A DNA stretch of 64,000 bases from Flavobacterium subsaxonicum WB 4.1-42 = DSM 21790 (GCF_000422725.1 NZ_KE383912.1:1-64000), one strand, 5' to 3'; shown: positions 32,509 through 42,136, counted from the first letter of the stretch. The notes: generated by a model not told the origin, from the sequence alone. Translations and numbers: made by a program.

Positions 32509-34401
32509 CTATTTCACTTCTTCAAAATCTACATCCTGTACGTTGTCGCCTTCAGGTTGTGCACTTTCAGGTTGACCCTGTGGTGCGCCTTGAGCGTCTC
32601 CGCCTTGTTTGTACATTTCTTCCGATGCATTTTTCCATGCTTCGTTAATCCTGTCTAAAGCCGGCTGTATTGTAGCTACGTCTTTGTTTTCGTAAGCTAT
32701 TTTAAGCTCGGTTAACGCCATACCAATGGTACTTTTGTTACCTTCAGATAGTTTGTCGCCAAACTCAGCTAATTGTTTTTCTGTTTGGAAAATCATAGCA
32801 TCAGCCTCGTTAAGTTTTTCAACTTTCTCGCGGGTTGCTTTATCAGCATCAGCGTTAGCTTCAGCCTCTTTACGCATCCTGTCGATTTCTTCAGGAGTTA
32901 AGCCTGATGAAGCTTCGATACGGATATCGTGTGATTTACCTGTACCTTTATCTGTAGCCGATACTTTGATGATACCATTGGCATCAATATCAAAAGTAAC
33001 TTCAATTTGCGGGATACCCCTTTGTGCAGGTGGAATACCGTCTAAGTGGAAACGGCCGATACTTTTGTTATCTGTAGCCATTGGCCTCTCACCTTGTATA
33101 ACGTGTATTTCTACTGATGGCTGGTTATCTGACGCCGTAGAGAATACCTGAGATTTTTTAGTTGGTATAGTTGTGTTAGACTCAATTAATTTAGTCATAA
33201 CGCCACCCATAGTTTCGATACCAAGAGAAAGCGGAGTAACGTCTAATAACAATACGTCTTTAACGTCTCCTGTAAGTACACCACCTTGTATGGCAGCACC
33301 AATTGCAACAACCTCATCCGGGTTAACACCTTTAGATGGTTTTTTGCCGAAGAATTTCTCTACTTCTTCTTGTATTCTTGGTATACGTGTAGAACCACCT
33401 ACAAGTATAACCTCGTCGATATCTGATGTAGAAAGGCCAGCATCTTTTAATGCTTTAGCTACCGGCTGCATAGAACGTTTTACAAGTTCGTCTGCCAATT
33501 GCTCAAATTTAGCCCTTGTTAATTGCTTAACTAAGTGTTTTGGACCTGAAGCAGTAGCAGTAACGTAAGGAAGGTTAATCTCAGTCTGTGTAGAAGAAGA
33601 TAACTCAACTTTAGCTTTTTCTGCAGCTTCTTTTAGGCGCTGTAGTGCCATTGGGTCTTTACGAAGGTCTAAACCTTCTTCGCTGTTAAACTCGTTTGCT
33701 AACCAGTCGATAATTACCTGGTCAAAGTCATCACCACCAAGGTGAGTATCACCATTAGTAGAAAGTACTTCAAAAACACCGTCTCCAAGCTCAAGGATAG
33801 AGATATCAAAAGTACCACCACCTAAATCGTAAACAGCAATTTTCTGGTCTTTACCGGCTTTATCTAAACCGTAAGCAAGAGCAGCAGCAGTAGGCTCGTT
33901 AATAATCCTTCTAACTTTAAGGCCAGCAATTTCTCCGGCTTCTTTAGTAGCCTGACGCTGCGCATCGTTAAAGTAAGCAGGTACAGTAATAACGGCTTCT
34001 GTAACTGTGTAACCAAGGTAATCCTCGGCAGTTTTTTTCATTTTTTGCAATGTCATTGCAGATAACTCCTGTGGAGTGTAAAGGCGTCCGTCGATATCCA
34101 CTCGTGGTGTATCGTTGTCTCCCCTTACCACACTGTAAGGTACATTGCCTGCTTCTTTAGAGCTTTCGGTAAACTTGTTACCCATAAAACGCTTAATAGA
34201 AGCGATGGTTTTTGTAGGATTGGTCACTGCCTGTCTTTTAGCCGGGTCACCAACTTTGATTTCTCCGCCGTCAACAAAGGCAATTACTGACGGAGTAGTT
34301 CTTTTTCCTTCAGCATTAGGGATAACTACCGGTTCGTTACCTTCCATAACGGCAACACAAGAGTTAGTTGTACCTAAGTCAATTCCGATTATTTTACTCA
34401 T
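32509..34401 (-). CDS. dnaK: Chaperone protein DnaK (Hsp70)
   Basis: DnaK folds and protects proteins with DnaJ and GrpE in an ATP-driven cycle. The 630-residue protein is full-length: GIDLGTTNSCVAV at the start, the phosphate-2 motif DLGGGTFDIS, linker region VLLLDVTPLSLGIE, substrate-binding domain and Gln/Gly-rich end with DNVQDVDFEEVK. Island integration has occurred at its last codons but does not change the encoded C-terminus; the stop is now TAG. A TATCTTTG -7 element lies 71 bases upstream. No dnaJ or grpE gene is adjacent. Confidence 0.98.
   Translation of the reverse strand: MSKIIGIDLGTTNSCVAVMEGNEPVVIPNAEGKRTTPSVIAFVDGGEIKVGDPAKRQAVTNPTKTIASIKRFMGNKFTESSKEAGNVPYSVVRGDNDTPRVDIDGRLYTPQELSAMTLQKMKKTAEDYLGYTVTEAVITVPAYFNDAQRQATKEAGEIAGLKVRRIINEPTAAALAYGLDKAGKDQKIAVYDLGGGTFDISILELGDGVFEVLSTNGDTHLGGDDFDQVIIDWLANEFNSEEGLDLRKDPMALQRLKEAAEKAKVELSSSTQTEINLPYVTATASGPKHLVKQLTRAKFEQLADELVKRSMQPVAKALKDAGLSTSDIDEVILVGGSTRIPRIQEEVEKFFGKKPSKGVNPDEVVAIGAAIQGGVLTGDVKDVLLLDVTPLSLGIETMGGVMTKLIESNTTIPTKKSQVFSTASDNQPSVEIHVIQGERPMATDNKSIGRFHLDGIPPAQRGIPQIEVTFDIDANGIIKVSATDKGTGKSHDIRIEASSGLTPEEIDRMRKEAEANADADKATREKVEKLNEADAMIFQTEKQLAEFGDKLSEGNKSTIGMALTELKIAYENKDVATIQPALDRINEAWKNASEEMYKQGGDAQGAPQGQPESAQPEGDNVQDVDFEEVK
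32510..32527 (-). repeat. Right attachment repeat within the dnaK 3' end
   Basis: This 18-base segment encodes the last residues of DnaK (FEEVK and stop). It matches 24549-24566 with a single mismatch, in the same orientation. The identical core is ACTTCTTCAAAA. Confidence 0.8.
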
Positions 34402-34471
34402 CTTGTTATAAATTTATTTTATTTTTTAATTACAATTCTTAACCTTGACATGTAGTAGACAATGATTGTGC

Positions 34472-34479
34472 CAAAGATA
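34472..34479 (-). promoter_or_regulatory. -7 element upstream of dnaK
   Basis: On the minus strand the bases read TATCTTTG, the TAnnTTTG consensus, 70 bases before the dnaK start. No CIRCE-type inverted repeat was noticed near it. Confidence 0.45.
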
Positions 34480-34608
34480 TTTATTATGCAAATGGCATAA
34501 AAATATGACAAGATGACACAAACAAGTTACTAATTCAATAAATATTCATTTTGTAAATAAAATTATCAATGATTACTTATTTTGATTAAGAAATTTCTCG
34601 AATTTTTA

Positions 34609-34636
34609 TTGAAATTAAATAAATATAATAAATTTG
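34609..34636 (+). promoter_or_regulatory. Promoter of the PAS histidine kinase operon
   Basis: TTG at 34609-34611 and TAAATTTG at 34629-34636 are spaced by 17 bases. The transcript would have a leader of about 65 bases. Confidence 0.5.
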
Positions 34637-34708
34637 CACGCCTTCCGGATAGTATAATTATCTGACTTTGATTGCCATTCAACATAAATTACACATTTAC
34701 TACTACTC

Positions 34709-36661
34709 ATGGGTTCTATAGATTCTATTACATACAGGCGTTTTATAATATTTGCGGGCCTAACAGTTACACTACTTGGCATACTGGTTATTTTTGGCTG
34801 GCTAACCGGCATAAGCATTTTAACCAGTATAGTACCTGGATATTATCCTATGAGGTTTAAAACAGCTTTTTGTGTAGCTGTGCTGGGTATGGCTTTACTT
34901 AATTTTAAATACAACAATAAAGTAGGCACCCCGGTAACAAGAATACTTGCCCTATTAATAACAACCTGCTGTTCAGTAGCCTTAGTACAGGAAATTTTAG
35001 CCTATACCACACACAAGTACCCATTATTTAATGCATATAAACAAGCAATTAGCGAAAATTACATACACCCGGGTGGAATGTCGGCACTTACCGCGATTTG
35101 TTTTGGCGTTGTGGCAACATCTGTTTTTATTATTAGCACCTCTAAAAGCTATTATAAAACCGTATTGCAATACTGTTTGCACATTGTAACGTTAGTAGCT
35201 TTTGTTGTTTTAATAGGCTATATATTTAATGTGCCTGTTTTTTACAGGCTATCTTACTTTACTGCCATGCCTTTTACCACTGCTATAGCATTGTTGCTGC
35301 TGTCTGTTGCAATATCGCTGCTAAACCCCGATAAAGGTATTGCGGCTATTTTTAGCGGCAACCTTATTGGCAATGTTATGGCACGAAAGCTTTTTTTGCC
35401 AATGCTTACTGCCATACTGTCTATTGCTTACCTGCATTTTTTAAATTCTAAGTACCAATGGATTGAAAAAGAACTTAGCATTGCGCTGCTAACCATATCG
35501 TTTATAATTATTATTTTGTTATTAGTATGGCAAACCTGTACCCTGCTTAATAAACTGCATCTTAATAAAAAAGTGGCTGTAGAAAACTTTAGGCTTGGTG
35601 TTGAGTCTTCTCCGCATGCGCTCATAATATCCGATGCCAATTCTAATATAGTACACATTAACCCGCACGCCGAAAAACTCTACGGTTACAGCCGTAAAGA
35701 CCTGGCCGGCAACAACCTTGAGGTTTTGATACCCGAAAAACTGCGACAGAGCTACCGTAGTATGAACGAAAACTTTTTTAAATCGCCCAAGGTTATATCA
35801 TTAGGTATAGACGAAGAGTTGTTTGCTAAACATAAAGATGGTACCGAGTTTCCTATAGAATTGGTGTTGACACCCGTAAAAACAAGTAAGGGCAATATGG
35901 TGCTTACATCGATTACCGATATTACCCAAAGAAAAACGAACGAAAGTATTATTAAAACCCAGCTTATAGAACTAAAGGTTAAGAACAGAGAGCTGGAGCA
36001 TTTTAATTACATAGCGTCGCACGATTTGCAGGAACCGCTTAGAACGGTGTCTAACTACATTATGCTGCTGGAAGAAGATTATCCTGAATTAATATCTGCC
36101 GATGTTAAGGCACACCTGCAAGCTATGGGTGCCGCTACGGGCCGAATGAGCCATTTGGTACGGTCGTTATTAGATTTTGGTAAACTTGGCAATAACAGAA
36201 CGCTAACCCTGACAGATTGTACTTTACTGGTTAATAATGTTATTGCCGATTTAAACAGCCTTATTACATCCAGCAATGCCTTAATCACTATCACCACAGA
36301 GTTACCCCCGCTGTATGCTTATGATACAGAGCTAAGACAATTGTTTCAGAACCTTATAAACAACGCTATAAAATTTGGTGAAAAAGGGCAGCAGCCTCAA
36401 ATACAAATTAGTTGTACAAAGCATAACGGCTTTTTTATGTTTGAAGTTACCGATAACGGTATTGGCATTGATGCCGAGTACCGCGAGGGCATTTTTAATA
36501 TATTCGAAAGGTTAAATAAAAACGATAATTTTGAAGGCTACGGTATTGGCCTTGCTAACTGCAAAAAAGTAGCCGACATGCATGGCGGTAAAATTTGGGT
36601 GGAGTCTGAACCCGGAAATGGCAGCACTTTTAAATTTACAATAGCAGCACTTAAGCCATGA
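34709..36661 (+). CDS. Membrane-bound PAS sensor histidine kinase
   Basis: The first 280 residues hold about eight hydrophobic helices, including a final pair (FLPMLTAILSIAYLHFL, IALLTISFIIIILLLVW), with no large periplasmic loop, so the sensor may sense within the membrane. A PAS domain follows at about 294-407 (HALIISDANSNIVHINPHAE). The HisKA box has its phospho-accepting His at residue 438 in IASHDLQEPLR. The HATPase_c domain has NLINNAIKF, DNGIGID and GYGIGLANCKKV. Its stop overlaps the start of the response regulator gene (ATGA), so the two form a phosphorelay pair. Signal unknown. Confidence 0.9.
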   Translation: MGSIDSITYRRFIIFAGLTVTLLGILVIFGWLTGISILTSIVPGYYPMRFKTAFCVAVLGMALLNFKYNNKVGTPVTRILALLITTCCSVALVQEILAYTTHKYPLFNAYKQAISENYIHPGGMSALTAICFGVVATSVFIISTSKSYYKTVLQYCLHIVTLVAFVVLIGYIFNVPVFYRLSYFTAMPFTTAIALLLLSVAISLLNPDKGIAAIFSGNLIGNVMARKLFLPMLTAILSIAYLHFLNSKYQWIEKELSIALLTISFIIIILLLVWQTCTLLNKLHLNKKVAVENFRLGVESSPHALIISDANSNIVHINPHAEKLYGYSRKDLAGNNLEVLIPEKLRQSYRSMNENFFKSPKVISLGIDEELFAKHKDGTEFPIELVLTPVKTSKGNMVLTSITDITQRKTNESIIKTQLIELKVKNRELEHFNYIASHDLQEPLRTVSNYIMLLEEDYPELISADVKAHLQAMGAATGRMSHLVRSLLDFGKLGNNRTLTLTDCTLLVNNVIADLNSLITSSNALITITTELPPLYAYDTELRQLFQNLINNAIKFGEKGQQPQIQISCTKHNGFFMFEVTDNGIGIDAEYREGIFNIFERLNKNDNFEGYGIGLANCKKVADMHGGKIWVESEPGNGSTFKFTIAALKP

Positions 36662-37050
36662 AATTAGTTAACTGTATAATGCTTGTAGACGATAATAAGA
36701 TCGATAACTTTTTTCATGAAAGGGTTATTAAAAAATACGATCCGCAAATAAAAACAGTTGCTAAAACAATGGCAGAAGATGCTTTGGGATATTTATCATC
36801 AGAGGTTAACATTCCTGACATTATAATTTTAGATATTAATATGCCCGGCATGGATGGCTGGGAGTTTATAGACCATTACAAAACCCTGGATGCATCTTTA
36901 CAAAACAGCCTTATAGTGGTAATGCTAAGCACGGGCCAACCAGACGATTTTGCTTTAGCTAAAACACAGGGCATCCTCCATGATTTTAAAAGCAAGCCTT
37001 TAACCATAAAGGCACTCGAAGAAATTATAGCCAAATACCAAAGCAATTAG
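36658..37050 (+). CDS. Single-domain response regulator
   Basis: This 130-residue CheY-like receiver has no output domain. The acidic pocket is VDDNKID, the phosphoacceptor is Asp59 in ILDINMPGMDG, the switch Ser/Thr is in VVMLSTG, and the conserved Lys is in KSKPL. Its start overlaps the preceding kinase gene by four bases, so it is very probably the cognate regulator. Without an output domain it must act by protein binding or pass phosphate on. The gene converges with the lipoprotein gene at 37061. Confidence 0.9.
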   Translation: MKLVNCIMLVDDNKIDNFFHERVIKKYDPQIKTVAKTMAEDALGYLSSEVNIPDIIILDINMPGMDGWEFIDHYKTLDASLQNSLIVVMLSTGQPDDFALAKTQGILHDFKSKPLTIKALEEIIAKYQSN

Positions 37051-37060
37051 GCCATTCTTA

Positions 37061-38038
37061 TTACTCGAAATATTCGAAAGCATCTATAATATCAAGGTAA
37101 ACTCCATCAAAACCGGCAGCCAGTATTTTGCTTAAATACGAATCAGAATTTTTATATACAATACCCTGCCAGTCGGCATTCCAGTACTGTACTTTATAAT
37201 TACCGGGCCAGTCAGGATTCTCGGCGGCAATCCACGATGGTTTAGTGCTGTTCCAGGAGGCATCCCAGTAATAGCGGTAATCTTCGGCCTCACCAATAGA
37301 CATATAGCAAATAACTACACGTTTGCCGCCGTTGGCCTTATTTTTTAGCTGGGCTATCTCGGCAGCCGTAAAAGTGACATCTTCTAAATACAAGTCCATT
37401 ATAAGGGCATCGTAATTAGTGGCGCAAACGGCATTTATAAAGGCTTGTTTAGAGCTATAATTTTCGGGATTGATTAAGTATAGAAAGTTCTTAGCCTGAG
37501 ATAACGATGTTATTACATCGGCATTTTCGTTACGCGGTGCCGATGCCGGAATAACATTTAGCGCCCTTTCTGGCGCAGCATACGATATATAGCCCGAAGC
37601 CGCATTGTTTTGATAGGAGGTAGTAATTTTGGATGGCGTACTAACATAATCGGTCACCAAAATAGTATTGCCGCTGTTTTTAGAAATATCAAGGTAGCTT
37701 TTAAGGTACGATACCGTTTCGGCAGGTGTTGCCTGATCGTCGTTATCATAACCAAAAAGTAAATCTTCCTGACCATTGGCGTCTATGGCATTAAGGTAAG
37801 CAGTGGCAGGCGCGCCATCTTCTTCCCCTTTTGTAGTTACAAGCTCAATACCGTTTTGCGGAATTATAAAAAAGTCGGCATCGACAGCTTTGGCCGTCTG
37901 GCTTATGCCGATAACAAAGTCGCGCATGTCCTGCTTAAAATCACGGTCGCCCACAGCTCCGGATGTATCTTTATCATCATCATTATTACTGCATCCAACA
38001 ATAAGGAGAACCAGTAAAGCCATAGCTGCATTTTTCAT
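37061..38038 (-). CDS. GH114-like (TM1410-type) lipoprotein
   Basis: An SPII signal (lipobox VGC) precedes a TIM-barrel-like domain related to the endo-alpha-1,4-polygalactosaminidase / TM1410 family. Markers are FLYLINPENY, YDALIMDLYLED, RVVICYMSIGEAEDYRYYW, NPDWPGNYKVQYWNADW and the last strand GFDGVYLDIIDAFEYF. The acidic residues in IGEAED and YLDIIDA sit at the ends of barrel strands and are candidate catalytic groups. The family acts on galactosaminogalactan-type polymers in some members; here the substrate is unknown. It is 325 residues and ends just after the last conserved strand. Confidence 0.75.
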   Translation of the reverse strand: MKNAAMALLVLLIVGCSNNDDDKDTSGAVGDRDFKQDMRDFVIGISQTAKAVDADFFIIPQNGIELVTTKGEEDGAPATAYLNAIDANGQEDLLFGYDNDDQATPAETVSYLKSYLDISKNSGNTILVTDYVSTPSKITTSYQNNAASGYISYAAPERALNVIPASAPRNENADVITSLSQAKNFLYLINPENYSSKQAFINAVCATNYDALIMDLYLEDVTFTAAEIAQLKNKANGGKRVVICYMSIGEAEDYRYYWDASWNSTKPSWIAAENPDWPGNYKVQYWNADWQGIVYKNSDSYLSKILAAGFDGVYLDIIDAFEYFE

Positions 38039-38096
38039 AAAAGGGAGTTTAAAACTATAACCCCAAAGAACGGATTTTATTTTATGAAGTGATTTT

Positions 38097-38576
38097 TTAA
38101 GATGCGGTATCCTGCTTATCTTTAATTTTTGTCGATGATGGTGTTACCCAAATAATTATTGCCTGCATAATAAGATAGGTATAATAACCATAAGTTATAT
38201 TTACCTGAAACGTATTCCTTATTATAAATACCATAAAGGTAAAAAGTGCACTAAACAAAACTATGGCTGTGTACAATACAATTTTATTATTTCTGCGGAC
38301 AGCCGAAACTATCTGTGCAATATTCATAAAAAATAGCAAGACGAGCAGTACTATAACTAATTGTTCCGGCAGGTACGTTCCCTGATCAAAAAAAGTTATG
38401 GCACGTTCCCAAAGTATATCCAAACCACTTAGCCGGTCGTAGCTTATGTGGCTGTAGCCATCTTCGCGGGCTTCATCAACACTGGCATCTGATATTATCT
38501 GCACAAACGGCAGCGTCAAGGCTATCCCGCCCAGTATAGTAATTATGTAAAGGTATTTTCTTAAAAATGCTTTCAT
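38097..38576 (-). CDS. Hypothetical four-helix membrane protein
   Basis: The 159-residue protein has four hydrophobic helices: IITILGGIALTLPFV, LVIVLLVLLFFMNIAQIV, IVLYTAIVLFSALFTFMVF and YYTYLIMQAIIIWV. A polar loop of about 40 residues after the first helix (DEAREDGYSHISYD) is probably outside. No family is recognised. It lies between the peptidase and the GH114-like gene on the same strand, 16 bases after the peptidase stop. Confidence 0.6.
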   Translation of the reverse strand: MKAFLRKYLYIITILGGIALTLPFVQIISDASVDEAREDGYSHISYDRLSGLDILWERAITFFDQGTYLPEQLVIVLLVLLFFMNIAQIVSAVRRNNKIVLYTAIVLFSALFTFMVFIIRNTFQVNITYGYYTYLIMQAIIIWVTPSSTKIKDKQDTAS

Positions 38577-38592
38577 AAACTCGCTTTTACAA

Positions 38593-41094
38593 TTAATGCA
38601 CTAAAAACAAAGCGTTACTAAACAGCAGGTTGCCATTTTCCCAAAAACCACGAAACAGCGGATTATCTACCATATAAATTACCTGGCCACTACCCTTTTG
38701 TTCTACAGCAAAAGTTACGGTATTTTCCAGTCTCTTTTTAAGGTTGCTGCCGATGAAGCCGAAGCTTTTATATTTTGCCGGGATATAAATGGCATTCTGC
38801 ACTCCTTTAAGTAATTGATAAGATGCCGATGATGTTTTCATACTAAAATAACTACTGCCCAGCCCGTAACAAAGCGGGTTCGAAGCATCAATAACATTCT
38901 CTACTATAGCCCCTGATACCGACCCCGAAAGCCCTCTCCTCAGCATACTCTCTGTAGTAAAAAAACGGGCATCAAGGCTCTCTTTGTCGTCCAGTTCTTT
39001 CTCTGTTACCTTACCCGTTTCTTCGGCAAATTTGGTAAGGCTGTAGCCGGTGCGGTCTTCAAAAATATTCAGGGCACTGCCTATAGCTATTACCTTGCCC
39101 CCATTATTAATAAAGGTGTCAAGTTGCATTTTCTCGGTATCCGAAAAATCATACCAGCCATCGGCCAGTATAATGGTGTTAAATTCAGAAAACTCCACAC
39201 GTTTAAGGTTTTGAATATCTACAATACTAACCGGATAGTCTATAATCTCGTCCATATAAAACCAGGCCTGCCCAAAATCGGTAGCGCTAACATCGCTGCC
39301 CGATAGCAGCAGCACTTTTGGTGCTTTTAGCAGCGGATACGATTCGGCACCCAAATCGGCACCGCTTACCGCAAAACCGCTTTCTATAATCTCAAAATCG
39401 CGTTTGCCTTCGAGCATTACGTTCATGGTTTGCTCAAATTCTGTCAAATTAGGGTTATCGCCTTTAAGGATAACCAAATCGCCCGGACTCACTTTTATGC
39501 CCCTGTACAAAGCCGCCTTAGTAGCAGACCGTACATTGATCTTATTTTTATGAAGCAGCGAAAGTACCCTTGCCGATGCCCTGCCATTCCACGGAACGTA
39601 GTAGGCATATACCCTTTCGTATTCAAACTTGCCTTTGTAGCTTACCTCTTTTTTTGTTGATACCTGAATAGCTCTTTTTACAGCGTAGCTCTCAACCCCA
39701 AAAGCGTGTGGTAGTGCCCATGCTGTAATATCGTAAGACAGGCTATCGCTTAAATGCTGTACCGGCTCAAACAAAACCTGTGTAAGCACCGCTTTAGGCT
39801 GGTTGGCACTAACAATAAGGTCGTTAGGTTCTAAAGTAAAATCTTTATCCTTATCTGCCTGGTAGCTGTACCCCGACAGTTTTTTAGTTTCGTTGGCATA
39901 CGCAAACTGAATTTTATTCCGCGTAAGCAGTTTAGCCAGTTCTTCGTTCTTGCCGCTGTTCTTAACAATATATGTTTCGTATTTGCCTTTAGGATGCTCG
40001 CGGCTGTCTTTAAAATAGGCCCTGAAGTTTTTAATAAGCTTATCTTTTTGCCATGCCGTAGTTTCTACCGCAGTTAAAACCGCTGTGGTGTGGTGCGTAA
40101 TCCTGTCCTGTAGTGTAAGTATGCCACCGTTGCTCATTTGCACGGCACGGCCTGCACCAATGCCACCCTGCTCATACGTCATGCCTACCGCCCCGTTAAA
40201 GGTTGGATAGGTATCGCCATAACTGGGGTAAAACAGGTCGAACACCTCGCGGGTGTAGTAGCTCCAACCCTGGGCATCAAACTTTTTGGCCGTCATTTCG
40301 CCAATAGCGGTATGAAAATCTTTTTGCGACTGCGTAATAAAATCGTGCATAGGCTCTGCCGGCGGCGGAAAAAAGTACGGTTCATCATACCCCATTTCAT
40401 GCACATCTACATGCACCATGGGCATCCAATCGTTATATAGTAGCATCCGCTGGCGGGTTTCGGGCTGTACCTGCCACGCCCAGTCGCGGTTAAGATCGTA
40501 CGCATAATGGTTTTGCCTGCCACCGGGCCACGGCTCCATGTGCTCCCTGTCGTTAAGGCCGGGGTGGGTATCTTTACCGCTAACAGTACGCAGCCAGTTG
40601 CCATAGCGCGAAAACCCGTCGGGGTTAAGGCAGGGGTCTATAATTACAATGGTATTTTGCAGCCACTCTTTAGTAGCCGCGTTATCGGGATTAATAAGCT
40701 CAAAAGCTACATTCATGGCGCTTTCGGCCGCAGCCGGTTCATTGCCGTGCACATTAAAGCTAAGCCATATAATGGCTTTATCGCTCGTGGCAGCGGGTTT
40801 ACTATCCGATAATCCTGCCTGGTACAAATGGTTTTGGCGGATGTTCTCTAAGTCTTTTAAATTTTGCGGGGTAGATATATAATAGGTATTAAGCCCCCTG
40901 CCCTCGCTGGTTTGCCCGTAAGGCTTGTGTTGTATGTAATCTGAATTCTGAACCAATTGTGCAAAGTAGCTTTCCAGTTGGTAGTAGTAGGTTACCTGTT
41001 TACCGTAGTTGGGTAAAAATTCGGCGGGGCTTTTAAGCTGTGCCTGCAATGTAAGGCTTAGCAACAGTATAAATACCGAAAATAATTTTTTCAT
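38593..41094 (-). CDS. Secreted M14-family zinc carboxypeptidase
   Basis: The 833-residue protein has a signal peptide (MKKLFSVFILLLSLTLQAQ) and an N-terminal peptidase M14 domain. The zinc ligands are His116 and Glu119 in NVHGNEPA, with the third His in HVDVHEMG. NPDGFSRYGNW and DLNRDWAW provide substrate-binding residues. The C-terminal 450 residues contain a Rossmann-like region (KVLLLSGSDVSATDFGQAW, FNTIILADGWYDF) and a terminal beta domain, common in long flavobacterial M14 enzymes. It probably trims peptides in the periplasm. The start is followed by an unlinked divergent gene. Confidence 0.9.
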   Translation of the reverse strand: MKKLFSVFILLLSLTLQAQLKSPAEFLPNYGKQVTYYYQLESYFAQLVQNSDYIQHKPYGQTSEGRGLNTYYISTPQNLKDLENIRQNHLYQAGLSDSKPAATSDKAIIWLSFNVHGNEPAAAESAMNVAFELINPDNAATKEWLQNTIVIIDPCLNPDGFSRYGNWLRTVSGKDTHPGLNDREHMEPWPGGRQNHYAYDLNRDWAWQVQPETRQRMLLYNDWMPMVHVDVHEMGYDEPYFFPPPAEPMHDFITQSQKDFHTAIGEMTAKKFDAQGWSYYTREVFDLFYPSYGDTYPTFNGAVGMTYEQGGIGAGRAVQMSNGGILTLQDRITHHTTAVLTAVETTAWQKDKLIKNFRAYFKDSREHPKGKYETYIVKNSGKNEELAKLLTRNKIQFAYANETKKLSGYSYQADKDKDFTLEPNDLIVSANQPKAVLTQVLFEPVQHLSDSLSYDITAWALPHAFGVESYAVKRAIQVSTKKEVSYKGKFEYERVYAYYVPWNGRASARVLSLLHKNKINVRSATKAALYRGIKVSPGDLVILKGDNPNLTEFEQTMNVMLEGKRDFEIIESGFAVSGADLGAESYPLLKAPKVLLLSGSDVSATDFGQAWFYMDEIIDYPVSIVDIQNLKRVEFSEFNTIILADGWYDFSDTEKMQLDTFINNGGKVIAIGSALNIFEDRTGYSLTKFAEETGKVTEKELDDKESLDARFFTTESMLRRGLSGSVSGAIVENVIDASNPLCYGLGSSYFSMKTSSASYQLLKGVQNAIYIPAKYKSFGFIGSNLKKRLENTVTFAVEQKGSGQVIYMVDNPLFRGFWENGNLLFSNALFLVH

Positions 41095-41137
41095 GTTGTG
41101 CGGTTAAAAACCCAAATGTAAGGAAATTTACAGTGCC

Positions 41138-41169
41138 TTGTAATCCTAAATAATATGTTGTTATATTTG
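41138..41169 (+). promoter_or_regulatory. Promoter of the gene at 41186
   Basis: TTG at 41138-41140 and TATATTTG at 41162-41169 are separated by 21 bases, a good fit to the Bacteroidota consensus. The ATG follows 16 bases later. Confidence 0.55.
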
Positions 41170-41185
41170 TTTAAATCAATGTTAT

Positions 41186-42136
41186 ATGATACGACTGATA
41201 CCTTTTGCTTTATTAATAAATTTTATAACTTGTTTTGCCCAGCAACCTCAATTTAACGTGACTGCAGATACTGTTCATGTAAATTTAAAAGGCAATTTAT
41301 CCGCGGCATTTCTCACTGATAATAAGTATTATGCCCTTTTTGAAACCGACTCCACAGTTAGCACCGCTCCATACAAACAATTTTATATTATCTCTAAAAA
41401 AGGTGTTGTAGAAAAAGATATAGCGCTACCCAAAGTGCTTGACAGCTATGGCTATAAAATTTATTTTAAGAATGATAGCATTATATTAAATAACGTTATC
41501 TTTAAAAAAGCATTTTATTTTGACAGGCAAAAATTGACATTTGAGCCAATTAAGCCCACAGAGAATTTTATTTATGAAGACGCCAACTATTGCGTTACAT
41601 ACACTTATAGTGGAGAATGGGGTGGAACAACATATTTTAAACATAAAATATCCGGCAAAAACTATGAGGTAAGTTCTTCCAGACCAACTGTTGTCAACAA
41701 GATACGCAACAAATATTTTGTTACCGATTATATGGGGCACATGATGGGGCAATCACAAGTATTTGAAATTGAAAATCCTCTATTAATGAACAAAAAAATT
41801 GAGAGAGTAACGCGTAGAAATGAAAGCAAATCTAACACAGGAAAAAAAACATTAATAGATATTTTTGAAGTGTATATATCAACATCATTGGTTATAGATA
41901 ATACTCTTTACCACTTACATTATAGTAAAAACAAAACCTACATATCTAAAATAAAAGATAATCAATTAGAGCCAATTTTTAGCTTTAACCAAAATGCAGG
42001 TTCAATACTACAGCAACAATTTGATACAGATAGCCAGTTTTTAATATCCAAAAAATACATGAGCAACGATTTTTGTTTCATGGAAATCAATAATACAAAC
42101 ATTAGCCTGCGTTACTTTATTAACGATTATAAGTAG
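41186..42136 (+). CDS. Secreted hypothetical protein, 316 aa
   Basis: A signal peptide (MIRLIPFALLINFITCFAQ) precedes a beta-rich body with many short repeating strands (KYYALFETDS, QFYIISKKGVVEKDI, YLHYSKN-like LYHLHYSKNKTYISKI). The pattern suggests a beta-propeller or similar, but no motif identifies a family. It is transcribed divergently from the M14 peptidase and ends 127 bases before pheT. Its base use is more AT-rich than that of neighbouring core genes. Confidence 0.6.
   Translation: MIRLIPFALLINFITCFAQQPQFNVTADTVHVNLKGNLSAAFLTDNKYYALFETDSTVSTAPYKQFYIISKKGVVEKDIALPKVLDSYGYKIYFKNDSIILNNVIFKKAFYFDRQKLTFEPIKPTENFIYEDANYCVTYTYSGEWGGTTYFKHKISGKNYEVSSSRPTVVNKIRNKYFVTDYMGHMMGQSQVFEIENPLLMNKKIERVTRRNESKSNTGKKTLIDIFEVYISTSLVIDNTLYHLHYSKNKTYISKIKDNQLEPIFSFNQNAGSILQQQFDTDSQFLISKKYMSNDFCFMEINNTNISLRYFINDYK

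Larger units (their letters stand above)
24549..32527. mobile_element. Integrated genomic island in the 3' end of dnaK
   Basis: An 8-kb block separates dnaK from a displaced copy of its own 3' end. It holds, from right to left, a two-HTH regulator, a tyrosine integrase, a membrane protein, an excisionase-like HTH protein, and cargo genes. The composition is clearly more AT-rich than the flanking housekeeping genes. The integrase end lies next to dnaK, as is usual for tyrosine-integrase elements. No transfer, mobilisation or phage structural genes are visible, so it is a non-self-transmissible island or a decayed element. Confidence 0.8.
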
